Shown: piece by piece, positions 51,506 through 62,150 of the stretch
Layout: every line of letters starts with the position of its first letter
Numbering within the stretch: the stretch's first letter is position 1
Source of the DNA: Psychrobacillus sp044762855
GTDB lineage: Bacteria > Bacillota > Bacilli > Bacillales_A > Planococcaceae
Direction: 5' to 3'
Length of the DNA stretch: 64,000 bases
Assembly (NCBI RefSeq): GCF_044762855.1
Contig: NZ_JBIWFB010000008.1
Location: 62,001 to 126,000 of the forward strand
Made by a program: the position numbers and the translations under genes
Notes under the pieces: model-generated
The model's input: the letters and a program-made list of their open reading frames with translations, nothing else
The model's database searches: none
Told to the model about the DNA's origin: nothing

Positions 51506-51788
51506 TTTGAACAAGAGGTTATTTGAAGTGTACAAAATGATACCCTCCGTTATTCAATATATATAATAAAAGTTGATTCTTTTAGTTAACTATACTAAAG
51601 AAGATTAGCTTTTTATTTTGTATAATAATGATGTCAACAATTATGGTAATAACGCTACTAAGGGTGACAACAGCAATATATCACATATTGCCGATGAATC
51701 CTATTGTTAAATTGAGGACAAGAGTTACTTCAATGAAGGAAACCAAAATTCTCGGGTAGTTATTGGCATCATTATAGGAGGGTATATT

Positions 51789-53258
51789 TTGAAACATTTC
51801 AATAGAGAGAAAGCAACGGCGGCGGGTTATAGTAATGATGTTTTGCCAACGACCGAAGTGGATCGAAATTGGGGCATAGGGAATTTTTTCACAGTATGGA
51901 TGGGTTCTGTTCATAACATTCCAAACTATGTTGCTATTGGTGGTCTTTTCGCTTTAGGGATGTCAGTGGGGCAAGTCTTCGGGGCTATAATGGTTGCTTC
52001 TGTAATCATAGCATTAATGCTAGTTCTGAATGGTCATGCAGGGTCGAAATATGGATTACCATTTGCGATGTTGCTACGTTTATCGTATGGACCAAAAGGA
52101 GCGATGATTCCTGGGGTTTTAAGAGGGGTTATTTCGGCAATTATGTGGTTCGGTTTTCAAACGTACGCAGGAAGCCAAGCGTTATCAATTTTAATTGGAA
52201 AGCTGTGGCCAACGTATTTAACGTTAGGTGGAGATTGGAACCTATTAGGGTTATCATTACCGGCGTTACTTTCATTTTTAATTTTTTGGTTATTTAATGT
52301 TGCTTTAATATATGGGGGAATGGGATTCTTAGGGAAATTTACGAATATCCTTTCACCGCTTGTTTACATTGTTTTTGGAGGAATGGCAATTTGGGCCATT
52401 AACTTGGCTGGTGGGATTGGCCCTATTTTAGCGCATACCAGCACGGGAGTCGCGGGAAATAAATTCATTATCTTTGTCGCTGCTATAACAGCAGTGATTG
52501 CAGCATGGGCAGCACCGATTGTAAACGTTTCAGATTTCACGAAGTTAGCGAAATCTACGAAAGCTCAAGCAATTGGACAAACTGTCGGAGTAGTTGTGGC
52601 ATATATTTTATTTGCGGTTGCGAGTATCGCAATTATTGTTGGTTCAGAAATCGCTTTTGGAACACCGATATGGAATGTACTTGATGTTGTGGCACGATTT
52701 GACGGGACATTTGCAATCGCTATTTCCGTTCTTACATTATGTTTAACAACGTTATCAGTTAACGTTACGGGAAACATTGTACCTGCTGGATATCAATTGG
52801 CGTCTCTATTCCCTAAAAAACTCACTTTCAAGTCAGGTGCAATCCTTGCAGCAATCATTGGGATTCTGACTATGCCGTGGAAATTGATGGAAAGTGCAAC
52901 GAGTGTATTCACTTTCTTGAATATTGTTGGTGGGATATTAGCGCCGGTTACGGGAATTATGTTAGCTCAATATTTCATCTTATCCAAAAGGAAAATTGAC
53001 TTAAATGCATTATATGATGCCAAAAAGGGTAAGTACCATTATACAAAGGGTTTCAATATAAATGCGATTGTCACCACAATTATTGCAGGTGTTGTTTGTT
53101 TAATTGGCAATTTCGTACCCTTTTTAAAACCGCTTTATGATATGTCTTGGTTTGTAGGGATCATTACAGCTTTTATCCTTTATACTGTGCTTGAATCTGT
53201 GCATTTAAAAGGGAATTTGTTAGAAAAAACTCCAGAATTAAATGAGGAGAATAGGTAA
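51789..53258 (+). CDS. NCS1 family permease, probably allantoin (block 2)
   Basis: 489 residues. WGIGNFFTVWMGSVHNIPNY, IMWFGFQTYAGS, LTLGGDWN and GGMAIWAINLAGGI are shared with the block-1 permease (42192), so the two are paralogues. TTG start at 51789 with TAGGAGGG about 7 nt before. First gene of the second permease-allantoinase A-allantoinase B set. Confidence 0.85.
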   Translation: MKHFNREKATAAGYSNDVLPTTEVDRNWGIGNFFTVWMGSVHNIPNYVAIGGLFALGMSVGQVFGAIMVASVIIALMLVLNGHAGSKYGLPFAMLLRLSYGPKGAMIPGVLRGVISAIMWFGFQTYAGSQALSILIGKLWPTYLTLGGDWNLLGLSLPALLSFLIFWLFNVALIYGGMGFLGKFTNILSPLVYIVFGGMAIWAINLAGGIGPILAHTSTGVAGNKFIIFVAAITAVIAAWAAPIVNVSDFTKLAKSTKAQAIGQTVGVVVAYILFAVASIAIIVGSEIAFGTPIWNVLDVVARFDGTFAIAISVLTLCLTTLSVNVTGNIVPAGYQLASLFPKKLTFKSGAILAAIIGILTMPWKLMESATSVFTFLNIVGGILAPVTGIMLAQYFILSKRKIDLNALYDAKKGKYHYTKGFNINAIVTTIIAGVVCLIGNFVPFLKPLYDMSWFVGIITAFILYTVLESVHLKGNLLEKTPELNEENR

Positions 53259-53327
53259 CTTAAGAAGTGAACGATCTGATCTTTGGGAAAAAGTAAGTTA
53301 AAAATGGTAGTTGAGAGGGGAATTCAA

Positions 53328-54683
53328 ATGATTTTTGATTTAGTTATTAAAGGTGGAAATGTTGTATTACGTGATGGTGTTTATAAATTGGATATCGGGA
53401 TTAAAGACGAAAAAATCTCTTGTATTGCTGAACAGATTACGGATGAGGCGAAAGAGGTTATTGACGCAACTGGACAATATGTTATGCCGGGAATGATCGA
53501 TACTCATGTCCACATTAGCGAACCTGGACGTACAGAGTGGGAAGGTTTTGAAACAGGTTCAAAATCTCTAGCTGCTGGAGGAACGACTAGTTATGTGGAA
53601 ATGCCACTAAATGCACTACCAGCAACTATCAATAAAGAAGCATTAGATCTTAAATTGGAAGCCGCTGTTAACCAAAACTACGTTGACTACGCATTTTACG
53701 GTGGGCTCGTACCTGAGAATCTAGATAACCTAAAAGAATTGGCTGACGCTGGTGTTCTTGCTTTCAAATGCTTCTTATCCGATATTACAAGTGACATTCC
53801 GGAAGACTTCGTAAATGTGGATGATTACACACTATACAAAGGAATGCAAAAGTTAGCTGAGTTAGATCAAATTCTATGTATCCATGCAGAAAATGCATCT
53901 GTTACATCTGGACTTGCTAAAGAATATGAGCGAGAAGGCAAAAATTCAGGAGTAGAATATGCAGAATCACGTCCTATTTTTACGGAAGTAGAAGCTGTGT
54001 CGCGTGCGATTCTTTTTGCTAGAGAAACTGGTTGTAAATTGCATCTTGTTCATATTAGTACTTCAGAGGCAATACAGACTATCTTGAAAGCACGTGCAGA
54101 AGGTGTAGATGTAACAGTTGAATCATGCCCACATTATTTTGCCTTTACTGCTGAGCAAGTTGATGAAATTGGTCCTAGAGCAAAATGTCAACCTCCAATT
54201 AGAAAAGCAGAAGATCAAGCAAGATTATGGGACGAGCTTCTAAACGGGAATATCGACTGGTTAACGTCTGACCATTCGCCTTGTACGGAGGACCTAAAGC
54301 AAGGAAATCTGTGGGAAGCTTGGGGCGGAATTAGCGGTGCCCAAAACAACGTAGATCTTATGTTTGACTTGGCTGTTAAACAACGTGGATTAGCTGTTCA
54401 TAAATTTGTTGACTTAATTGCAACGAATCCATCTGAACGTTTTAACATTCCACATAAAGGTGAAATTGCTGTTTCAAAAGATGCAGATATTATTTTAGTA
54501 GACCCTAACCAATCATATACAGTTAAAAGAGAAGACCTTTATTATAAAAACAAACATAGTGCATATGAAGGTAGAAAAATTGACTGTCGTGTAACTAAAA
54601 CAATCGTTCGTGGAAACGTCGTATTCGATTTAGAAAAGGGTATTGTTGGAGAACCGGTTGGAAAGTTAATTTCTGCTAACTAA
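53328..54683 (+). CDS. allB: Allantoinase, E. coli AllB-like type (type A, block 2)
   Basis: 451 residues from ATG 53328 (GAGAGGGG upstream), the same length as the block-1 gene at 43662 and nearly identical over long stretches (TSDHSPCTEDLKQGN, CQPPIRKA), with differences such as EYAESRP for EYVDSRP. All metal ligands are kept (DTHVHISEPG, FKCFLSD, HAEN, LVHIS, SDHSPC). An upstream in-frame start at 53283 is less likely. Confidence 0.88.
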   Translation: MIFDLVIKGGNVVLRDGVYKLDIGIKDEKISCIAEQITDEAKEVIDATGQYVMPGMIDTHVHISEPGRTEWEGFETGSKSLAAGGTTSYVEMPLNALPATINKEALDLKLEAAVNQNYVDYAFYGGLVPENLDNLKELADAGVLAFKCFLSDITSDIPEDFVNVDDYTLYKGMQKLAELDQILCIHAENASVTSGLAKEYEREGKNSGVEYAESRPIFTEVEAVSRAILFARETGCKLHLVHISTSEAIQTILKARAEGVDVTVESCPHYFAFTAEQVDEIGPRAKCQPPIRKAEDQARLWDELLNGNIDWLTSDHSPCTEDLKQGNLWEAWGGISGAQNNVDLMFDLAVKQRGLAVHKFVDLIATNPSERFNIPHKGEIAVSKDADIILVDPNQSYTVKREDLYYKNKHSAYEGRKIDCRVTKTIVRGNVVFDLEKGIVGEPVGKLISAN

Positions 54684-54758
54684 ATAGTTAGTCTAGTCCC
54701 GTTGTCATTGTCTTGCTTGACAATGGCGATGGGAAATACATGCTTGGAGGAATGAAAG

Positions 54759-56099
54759 ATGACTACATACGATTTAATCATTAAAAACGGAAAAATTGTT
54801 ACAGCGGAATCTATTATTCAAGGGGATATTGCGATTAAAGACGGCAAAATCACAGAAGTTGGTCAATCACTTCAAGGTTCAGCTGATCGAGTAATCGATG
54901 CAGAGGGTCTTCATGTTTTACCTGGTTTAATAGATACGCATGTCCATTTTAATGAGCCTGGAAGAACTGAATGGGAAGGGCTTGAAACAGGAAGCCGAAG
55001 CTTAGCTGCTGGTGGAGTTACAACGTTCTTCGATATGCCATTAAACAGTACACCGCCAACGATCAACAAAGAAAACCTGGATCTAAAAAAGGCTTGTGCA
55101 GATGAAAAATCCATTGTAAATCCTCGTTACTGGGGCGGACTTGTTCCTGAAAATATTGCAGATTTAAAAGAACTACATGAGAATGGTGTCATCGGATTTA
55201 AAGCGTTTATGTCACCGAGCGGTATCGCTGATTTCAATCATGTGGACGACGAAACGATTTTCAAAGGAATGAAAGAAATTGCTTCTCTTGGATCTCGTCT
55301 TGCTGTTCACGCTGAAAGCACAGTTATTTGTGATCAGCTTGCGGATGAAAAGCAAAAGCAAGGTAAAACGACTGCAAGAGATTTCGTTGAATCAAGACCA
55401 ATCATTTCTGAAATTGAAGCTGTAAGAAGAATTATCTCTTATGCAGAAGCAACTGGCTGTAAAGTCCATGTTGTCCATGCAAGTAGTAGAAAAGTTGTTG
55501 AAGTTATTCAAGCTGCAAAAGATAGAGGCGTTGATATTACTGTTGAAACTTGCGCGCATTATTTAGCTTTAACAGTAAAAGACTTAGAAGAAAAAGGTGG
55601 ATTGGCGAAATGCTGTCCTCCGTTACGTGATGAAGATGAAGTAGAAGATTTATGGGTTGCGGTTGCAAATGGAGAGATTAATGTAATTGCATCTGACCAT
55701 TCTCCAGCTCCGGCTTCTATGAAAACAATAACAGATAACTATTTTGAAGGTTGGGGCGGAATCTCCGGTGCTCAATCAACATTAAACGTTATGTTAACAG
55801 AAGGGTATTTCAAACGAAACCTGCCTTTAGAAAAAATTGTGGCTTTAACTGCGACAAACCCAGCGAAATTATTTGGGCTTGATAGCAAAGGAACAATTGC
55901 TAAAGGATTCGATGCTGATATAACGCTTGTAAATTTAGAAGAAAGCTTTGAACTTAAAAATGAAGACTTATTCTATCGTCACCAACATTCACCTTATGTA
56001 GGTATGACGTTTAAAGGGAAAGTTAAATCAACAATTGTAGCTGGTGAAGTTGTATTTGAAAATGGAGAAATTACAGCTTCTAAAAAAGTGAATGCATAA
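54759..56099 (+). CDS. Allantoinase, PucH-like type (type B, block 2)
   Basis: 446 residues, paralogue of 45105 with the same active-site series (DTHVHFNEPG, GFKAFMSPSGI, HAEST, VVHASS, SDHSPAP). GGAGG at 54747-54751 precedes the ATG. Follows the type A gene after 75 nt and ends at a strong terminator facing the second PucR gene. Confidence 0.87.
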   Translation: MTTYDLIIKNGKIVTAESIIQGDIAIKDGKITEVGQSLQGSADRVIDAEGLHVLPGLIDTHVHFNEPGRTEWEGLETGSRSLAAGGVTTFFDMPLNSTPPTINKENLDLKKACADEKSIVNPRYWGGLVPENIADLKELHENGVIGFKAFMSPSGIADFNHVDDETIFKGMKEIASLGSRLAVHAESTVICDQLADEKQKQGKTTARDFVESRPIISEIEAVRRIISYAEATGCKVHVVHASSRKVVEVIQAAKDRGVDITVETCAHYLALTVKDLEEKGGLAKCCPPLRDEDEVEDLWVAVANGEINVIASDHSPAPASMKTITDNYFEGWGGISGAQSTLNVMLTEGYFKRNLPLEKIVALTATNPAKLFGLDSKGTIAKGFDADITLVNLEESFELKNEDLFYRHQHSPYVGMTFKGKVKSTIVAGEVVFENGEITASKKVNA

Positions 56100-56105
56100 T
56101 TAAAG

Positions 56106-56139
56106 AAATCCCAAACCAAATTAGGTTTGGGATTTTTTG
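56106..56139. terminator. Terminator of block 2
   Basis: Perfect 12-bp stem (56106-56117 with 56124-56135), 6-nt loop, T tail. Confidence 0.92.
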
Positions 56140-56165
56140 TCGCTATGGAACTAGCCATGCACTTC

Positions 56166-57824
56166 TCATTGGCTAAATGTTTCATCGTCTTCTTTTAGTA
56201 TGGAACCGATGATAAGGGCTACGCGAATTCGCAAAGAGTCAACCGGATCGCGGAGGGAACAGTTAAGTACTTCCTCCGTTTTTGCTATTCGATATTTCAC
56301 AGTATTGCGATGAACGAATAACTTTCTAGCTGTTTCCGAAAACTCACATTGGGCATCTAAGTAAACTTGAATCGTTTTGATTAGTTCCTGATCTTCCTTT
56401 GTTTTTGGATAGGCTAATGATTTTAGTGTAGTTTCATAAAGGGCTTTTAAGTCTTTACGAGGAAGGGATTTTAGCAATTCTTCCAAGTCTCTTGTTTTGT
56501 AATACTTGATAAATCCTTTTAAGCTTTGTTCATATCCTGTTAATATCGCCTCTACAGCTTCATAATAAGCAGTAGGTATTTCTTTAAGCGATGGAACTGA
56601 ATGACTTACTCCGAAAGATAGAGTGAAGTCTCCATGAAAATTTGCTTGAACATTTTCTATAAAATTTGTAATCGTATTTATTTCTTCGTCTGTATATTTT
56701 GAGAATTGTAAAATCATGGCAAAGTACTTTCCTTTAGTAAATAAAGTAGCTTTAAAATTTTCATTTATAATCTCATCTTCTAGCTGATCGTACACACTAT
56801 TATGCAACTCTCCAACTTTTTTTTCGTAAAGTTGCAATGTTTCATATATTTCCCCTTGTGCATCGATTGTGCATACTACACAGACGTTCTCCATTCCCTT
56901 TTGAAGCCCGTAATAATTCGAACGGCTAAAAATTTCTTCGTCGGAATGGATTTTCATTTCGATTAAATCAGCAAAGAAGTTATTCTTTAACAATCGCGAG
57001 TTTTCTTCGATTGCTTGCTCTTTTATGATTGTAAACGAAATGACATTGCCTGCTTGCTCAATTGCCATTTGGGAAGAAGGGTAAGGTAAGGTGAGTGAAT
57101 CGAAAATGACGAGCATACTTGGGTATTGACGTTTTGTTTGGACTGGAAAAGTCGAAATGGTTTGATGTTCCCTTGATGGGATTGAAAACGTCGTCCCTTC
57201 TCGTGCAATAGATAAATCTTCCTTCACTTTCTGAAGGATTTCTTGTTTAATCTCTTGCATGGATCCTTTTGCAAAATCATGACTTTGAGCAATCTTTTCC
57301 CCTCTATGATTCAATAAAAGGGCTGGGCGAGCCAAAAGATAGCCTAATTGTTCTATTAGAGCACTTAAACTGTATCCTTTGATAAGCATATTCGAAAACT
57401 CTCTTTGCACATGCAAAGCATAATACAATTGTTCTGCCTCATGATCATTCAAATAATTCAAAATATGGCGGGAAACTTCCCCCAATGTATGATTAGTCGG
57501 TAAATCAATAATTGGAAATGCAAGATCATCAGCTAATAATTTTACTTCGGATGGCAACTGATGAAAGAAGCGATTAATTTTGATAACAAGGCCAGAGCAA
57601 TTCATAGCATGCATTTGTCGGATTAACTCGCAGAATTTCTCTGTATCATCCTTAAATGCATATCCAGTTGAAAGAAGGAGATGGTTTGCAGCTAAAAAAT
57701 TGATCACGTCAGGCGTATCGGATATATTTACGGATTGTACATTTCTTGTTAGACCACGATGGCCTGCTAGTACAACAGATTCCTTCATGCCTTCCAATAT
57801 AAATAAATCATTTATGGTCTTCAT
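56166..57824 (-). CDS. PucR-family transcriptional regulator (block 2)
   Basis: 552 residues with the same three-part layout as the block-1 regulator: N-terminal PucR domain (MKTINDLFILEGMKESVVLAG), middle region, C-terminal helix-turn-helix (CEFSETARKLFVHRNTVKYR then IAKTEEVLN). Overall sequence is clearly different from the 46532 gene, so the two probably answer to different signals or promoters. Converges on the block-2 operon; start at 57824 preceded by AGAGGG on the minus strand. Confidence 0.88.
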   Translation of the reverse strand: MKTINDLFILEGMKESVVLAGHRGLTRNVQSVNISDTPDVINFLAANHLLLSTGYAFKDDTEKFCELIRQMHAMNCSGLVIKINRFFHQLPSEVKLLADDLAFPIIDLPTNHTLGEVSRHILNYLNDHEAEQLYYALHVQREFSNMLIKGYSLSALIEQLGYLLARPALLLNHRGEKIAQSHDFAKGSMQEIKQEILQKVKEDLSIAREGTTFSIPSREHQTISTFPVQTKRQYPSMLVIFDSLTLPYPSSQMAIEQAGNVISFTIIKEQAIEENSRLLKNNFFADLIEMKIHSDEEIFSRSNYYGLQKGMENVCVVCTIDAQGEIYETLQLYEKKVGELHNSVYDQLEDEIINENFKATLFTKGKYFAMILQFSKYTDEEINTITNFIENVQANFHGDFTLSFGVSHSVPSLKEIPTAYYEAVEAILTGYEQSLKGFIKYYKTRDLEELLKSLPRKDLKALYETTLKSLAYPKTKEDQELIKTIQVYLDAQCEFSETARKLFVHRNTVKYRIAKTEEVLNCSLRDPVDSLRIRVALIIGSILKEDDETFSQ

Positions 57825-58436
57825 GCGAATACCCTCTCTATTTAAAGATTTCCATAAGAAAAATTTCTCTTGCTTCTATGCCGTTTATTTTACGTTAAAA
57901 GTAAACAAAAATCAAAGCATAAATTAGTCATATTAAACAATGACAATTTTAATCGATAGCTGTAGACTAGAATAGATAAAGGTTAAAAGTAAAAGGATAG
58001 TGCCAACCAGTATTTTTAGACTCATCGTCATCCTAGGAAGATGTACCAGTTCTAGATAAATTGGAAGGGTTGAAAAACTTTGTCCGCAATCATGAAGGCT
58101 TAGAAACAAAAAGTCTTGGAGTATTGTGCCGACAGAGGATTTGTGCTGTCTTTTTAGCGTTAGTGTGGAACGAACTAAACATTTTTACAACAGCTAAAAC
58201 ATATTTGGCAGAACATGACTGAAGAGCCCAGACGATATTGCGTAGAAATTTCTTCTTTAAGAGAAACAAAACAAGTTTCGTTCATATCTTCTTCGGGTAT
58301 GCGGTATGTAGTGGACAAACAGCAATTTGCAAGAAGTCCGTGAAGAGATGAAGGGATTTGATTATTCATCTGCTTTGCTTACATTCGTAGGTGTTCTAAT
58401 AGATATCAAGCTTGCTGTTTATTCATAAAAGAAAAG
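57825..58436. other. Gap with possible decayed coding sequence
   Basis: Holds the promoter of the minus-strand PucR gene. Between about 58030 and 58200 a plus-strand frame reads DVPVLDKLEGLKNFVRNHEG and onward without a start or recognisable family; it may be a gene fragment. Nothing else supported. Confidence 0.3.
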
Positions 58437-59813
58437 GTGATTGTTATTAACGAGTTATTAAAATCAAGCAACTGGATTTCAGGGTTACAGTGGCTCTTTT
58501 TTATTTTTACAAACATAGTTGTTATTCCGATAACTGTCGGATCGGCTTTTGAACTTTCGCCGGGTACAATTGTCAATATGCTTCAACTTTCCTTTATCGT
58601 GACAGGATTGGCATGTATCGTTCAAGCGTTTTTAGGGCATAAGCGGGCCATCATGGAAGGGCAATCCGGACTATGGTGGGGTGTAATTTTAACGCTATGT
58701 TCTACAGCTGTGGCGCAAGGAATGCCTTTACCGATTTTAGGCGGTAGTTTAACTGTTGGAATTATCATAACGTCGATTTTGACTTTTTTAATTGGTATAA
58801 CAGGTTTGGGACCTCGTATAGCCAAGTTATTTAAACCTGCCGTAATGGGCGTATTTATGTTTTTATTTGGATGTCAATTAATTGGTATCTTTTTAAAAGG
58901 GATGCTAGGCATTCCATTTGGTAACCAAGCTAAGGATGCGCATATTGATGTGGCCGTTTCTTTGTTATCGATCGTTATAGCGATTATTGTCATTGTGATT
59001 AGTGTAAAGGCGCCTTCAAGTGTTCGACGTTATGGTTTACTTATAGGAATTATCGGTGGTTGGATTATTTATGCGCTTATCTTCAAACCGGAAAATCCTG
59101 TTAGTGAAGCTACATCGTTTGGTCTTGAGCTATTTCCATTAGGGAAACCTGCATGGGACATAGGAATTATTATGACGACAGTGATCGCAGGATTGTTAAA
59201 CTCTGCAAATACATTTGGTGCGTTAAAAGGAACGGAAAGCATGTATCAGGTGGAAACGACTAAATCGGAATACAGAGCTTCCTTTACAATTACAGGTATT
59301 TTCACTTTTATCGCAGGAATTTTTGGGCTAGTTCCAAATTCACCTTACGTATCTTCTATTGGTTTCTTAAGTCAGACAGGAATTATAAAAAGAATTCCAT
59401 TTGTTCTTGGAGGATTTATGTTCTTGGTGATGGGTCTTATACCACCGATTGGTCACTTTTTCTCGCAGCTTCCTTTAAGTATTGGTAGTGCAGCATTATT
59501 TGTATCTTATTTACTTCTATTAAATTCTTCCTTGAATTTCTTTAAACAGGTTGAATTTAATACAGTCAATGTATATCGTTCGGCTGTTCCGTTATTTGTA
59601 GGTGTAGTTATTATGACCTTGCCTGCTACTTATTTCGTTACTATTCCAAGTGTAATTCGTCCAGTGCTGAGCAGTGGGTTACTAGTGGGAATCATCATAG
59701 CTCTAATATTAGAGAACCTTTTCAAATGGGACCTTTATGGTAATGAAGGCAAGGGTGAACAAAAGGATATAGCGAACACGGTTACTGATACAACTGATTT
59801 ACAAACAAAGTGA
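58437..59813 (+). CDS. NCS2-type purine/pyrimidine permease
   Basis: 458 residues with about 12-14 hydrophobic segments in the nucleobase-ascorbate transporter pattern (TVGSAFELSPGTIVNML, GLLNSANTFGALKGTES, FGLVPNSPYVSSIGF). RutG/UraA/xanthine-permease relatives carry uracil, xanthine or urate in symport with protons. The start is unclear: GTG at 58437 lies inside the only ribosome-site-like stretch (AAAAGGTG); the best spaced codon downstream is ATT at 58446. Lies between the second PucR gene and allC. Confidence 0.78.
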   Translation: MIVINELLKSSNWISGLQWLFFIFTNIVVIPITVGSAFELSPGTIVNMLQLSFIVTGLACIVQAFLGHKRAIMEGQSGLWWGVILTLCSTAVAQGMPLPILGGSLTVGIIITSILTFLIGITGLGPRIAKLFKPAVMGVFMFLFGCQLIGIFLKGMLGIPFGNQAKDAHIDVAVSLLSIVIAIIVIVISVKAPSSVRRYGLLIGIIGGWIIYALIFKPENPVSEATSFGLELFPLGKPAWDIGIIMTTVIAGLLNSANTFGALKGTESMYQVETTKSEYRASFTITGIFTFIAGIFGLVPNSPYVSSIGFLSQTGIIKRIPFVLGGFMFLVMGLIPPIGHFFSQLPLSIGSAALFVSYLLLLNSSLNFFKQVEFNTVNVYRSAVPLFVGVVIMTLPATYFVTIPSVIRPVLSSGLLVGIIIALILENLFKWDLYGNEGKGEQKDIANTVTDTTDLQTK

Positions 59814-60047
59814 CGAATACGATGATTTATAACATAAATATAATATAGCTAAAACGGATAAATAGAATATCTATATTTATCTAAAAGTGCTAAAGACTAT
59901 TTTAAGTGCAAGGTTTAAAATGTAGAGTGTAGCAATAAGTTAATGAAAGACAATTCGGTGCATACTATCCCCATGTATTACAAACAATAGAAGCGTTACC
60001 AAACTAATTATAGAAATTACATAGCGCAGAAAAGGATGGTGAAATAG

Positions 60048-61307
60048 GTGAACGAAGTAAAAGATATAGTACAACAGCTTGATAATTTAGCTGAAGAAAC
60101 AGCTGGCAAGCTTGAATGGTTAGGTGGATTTGGAAAAGATCCAGAAGGCGGAGTTTCTCGTTTACTCTATACAAAAGAGTGGGTTGAAGGTCAGCACGCT
60201 TTAAAAGAATGGATGGAAAACGAAGGTCTAGAAGCTAGATTTGATGAAATAGGAAATTTATACGGGACGTTAACAGGGAAAAACACTAACGAAACTGTTT
60301 TGACTGGTTCCCATGTGGATACTGTAACAAATGGCGGCCGTTTTGACGGCGCATATGGAATTGTCGCTGGAATTATTGCATTGAAATATTTGAAAAAACA
60401 TTTTGGTCAACCAGTAAGAAACATCGAAATCGTATCGATGGCTGAAGAAGAAGGAAGCCGATTCCCTTACTCATTTTGGGGTTCCAAAAACATTGTTGGC
60501 TTAGCTAAACGTGAAGAGATGGAAAGCATCAAAGACTTCGACGGAATTCCATTTGTGGAAGCGATGAAAAATGCAGGATTTGGTTTCACTGAAGAATCAA
60601 AAGGTCCTCGCAAAGATTTAAAAGCTTTCGTAGAAGTTCATGTAGAGCAAGGAAGCGTTTTAGAAACGGAAAAAATAGCAATTGGTGTAGTAAACAACAT
60701 TGTTGGGCAAAGACGGTATACGGTAGAAATAACAGGTGAAGCTAATCATGCAGGTACAACGCCAATGGGTTATCGTAAAGATGCTGTTTTTGCGGCGAGC
60801 CAAATGATTCATGAAATTATTTCGATGGCGAGAAAAACCGGAGATCCACTTGTGACAACAGTTGGTAAATTCGAAGCTTATCCTAACATCGTGAATGTCG
60901 TTCCAGGAAAAGTTATTTTCACAATTGACGTTCGTCATACTGATAAAGAAGCCATTATTTCTTTCACAGAACAAATGACGGCAAGAATGCAAGACATTTC
61001 TAAAGAACATGAAGTGGAAATGGATATCGATATGTGGATGGATGAAGATCCAGTTCCAATGGATCAAAAGGTTGTTGAACTAATCGAAAAACAATGTAAA
61101 CAAAATGGTCTTAATTATAAAGTAATGCATAGCGGTGCAGGACATGATTCTCAAATATTTGCTCCTGTCGTACCAACAGCAATGCTGTTTGTTCCTAGTT
61201 TGAAAGGGATCAGCCATAATCCAGCTGAATTTACAGAGCCAGCAGATTTAGCTGAAGGTGTGAAAGCACTTATTGGTGCACTTTACGAATTGGGCTATAA
61301 AGAATAA
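60048..61307 (+). CDS. allC: Allantoate amidohydrolase
   Basis: M20-family zinc/manganese hydrolase converting allantoate to ureidoglycine with release of CO2 and ammonia (B. subtilis PucF). 419 residues. Metal ligands visible: GSHVDTV, GRFDGAYG, AEEEGSRFPYSF, VEVHVEQG and, at the C-terminus, GISHNPAEF. The lid domain segment GEANHAGTTPMGYRKDA is intact. GTG start at 60048. First gene of allC-allE-allD-allD'. Confidence 0.93.
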   Translation: MNEVKDIVQQLDNLAEETAGKLEWLGGFGKDPEGGVSRLLYTKEWVEGQHALKEWMENEGLEARFDEIGNLYGTLTGKNTNETVLTGSHVDTVTNGGRFDGAYGIVAGIIALKYLKKHFGQPVRNIEIVSMAEEEGSRFPYSFWGSKNIVGLAKREEMESIKDFDGIPFVEAMKNAGFGFTEESKGPRKDLKAFVEVHVEQGSVLETEKIAIGVVNNIVGQRRYTVEITGEANHAGTTPMGYRKDAVFAASQMIHEIISMARKTGDPLVTTVGKFEAYPNIVNVVPGKVIFTIDVRHTDKEAIISFTEQMTARMQDISKEHEVEMDIDMWMDEDPVPMDQKVVELIEKQCKQNGLNYKVMHSGAGHDSQIFAPVVPTAMLFVPSLKGISHNPAEFTEPADLAEGVKALIGALYELGYKE

Positions 61308-61362
61308 CATTGTGTATTTGATGTACTTATAAAAATAAAGGTAAACAAAGGAGAATGTAACA

Positions 61363-62127
61363 ATGGGTTATCCAAAAGACTTACTTTCAAGCAGATCTAT
61401 TATCAAGCCAGGTCAATATGCACTAATCGCTCCAGAGGGGTTAGTAAATAACGTGATTCCTGGATTTGAAAATTGCAGAATTTCGATTTTAGGTTCACCA
61501 AAACTTGGTGCAAGCTTTGTTGACTATGTAGTTACCATGCACGAAGGTGGAAAAAACAGTGAAGGTTACTGTGGTGAAGAAGATGTACAATGCTTTGTTT
61601 ATGTTCTAAGCGGTAAAGTGAAGGCAAAAGCGGATGACCAAGAATTTGTCTTAGAAGAAAGTGGATACTTATATTGCCCACCTGGCGTAACAATGTACTT
61701 GGAAAATATGGAATCAGGTGATTCTAAACTATTCCTTTACAAACAAAAACATAATCCATTAGAAGGTCGCAAGCCTTGGGTTGTTTCAGGTCACGCGAAT
61801 GCTATTGAGTATGCTGACTATGACGATATGCATAATGTACATCTTAAAGATCTATTACCATTAGATCTTGCTTTCGACATGAACTTCCACATTCTTTCAT
61901 TTGACCCGGCAGCTAGCCACCCATTTGTTGAAACACATTACCAAGGACATGGTGCTTACCTATTATCAGGTGAAGGTATGTATAACCTTGATAATGAATG
62001 GATTCCAGTCAAAAAAGATGATTACATTTTTATGGCTCCTTATGTGCATCAAGCAGCTTACGCCGTTGGAAGAGAACCATTGACTTATGTTTACTCAAAA
62101 GACTGTAATCGTGACCCAGAACTATAA
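61363..62127 (+). CDS. allE: (S)-ureidoglycine aminohydrolase
   Basis: Bicupin manganese enzyme that releases ammonia from ureidoglycine to give (S)-ureidoglycolate. 254 residues; PGFENCRISILGSPKLGASF and YVLSGKVKA in the N-cupin, FVETHYQGHGAYLLSGEG in the metal-binding C-cupin. AGGAG 8 nt upstream of the ATG; 55 nt after allC. Confidence 0.93.
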   Translation: MGYPKDLLSSRSIIKPGQYALIAPEGLVNNVIPGFENCRISILGSPKLGASFVDYVVTMHEGGKNSEGYCGEEDVQCFVYVLSGKVKAKADDQEFVLEESGYLYCPPGVTMYLENMESGDSKLFLYKQKHNPLEGRKPWVVSGHANAIEYADYDDMHNVHLKDLLPLDLAFDMNFHILSFDPAASHPFVETHYQGHGAYLLSGEGMYNLDNEWIPVKKDDYIFMAPYVHQAAYAVGREPLTYVYSKDCNRDPEL

Positions 62128-62150
62128 TTTGGAATTTATGAGGTGTCAAT

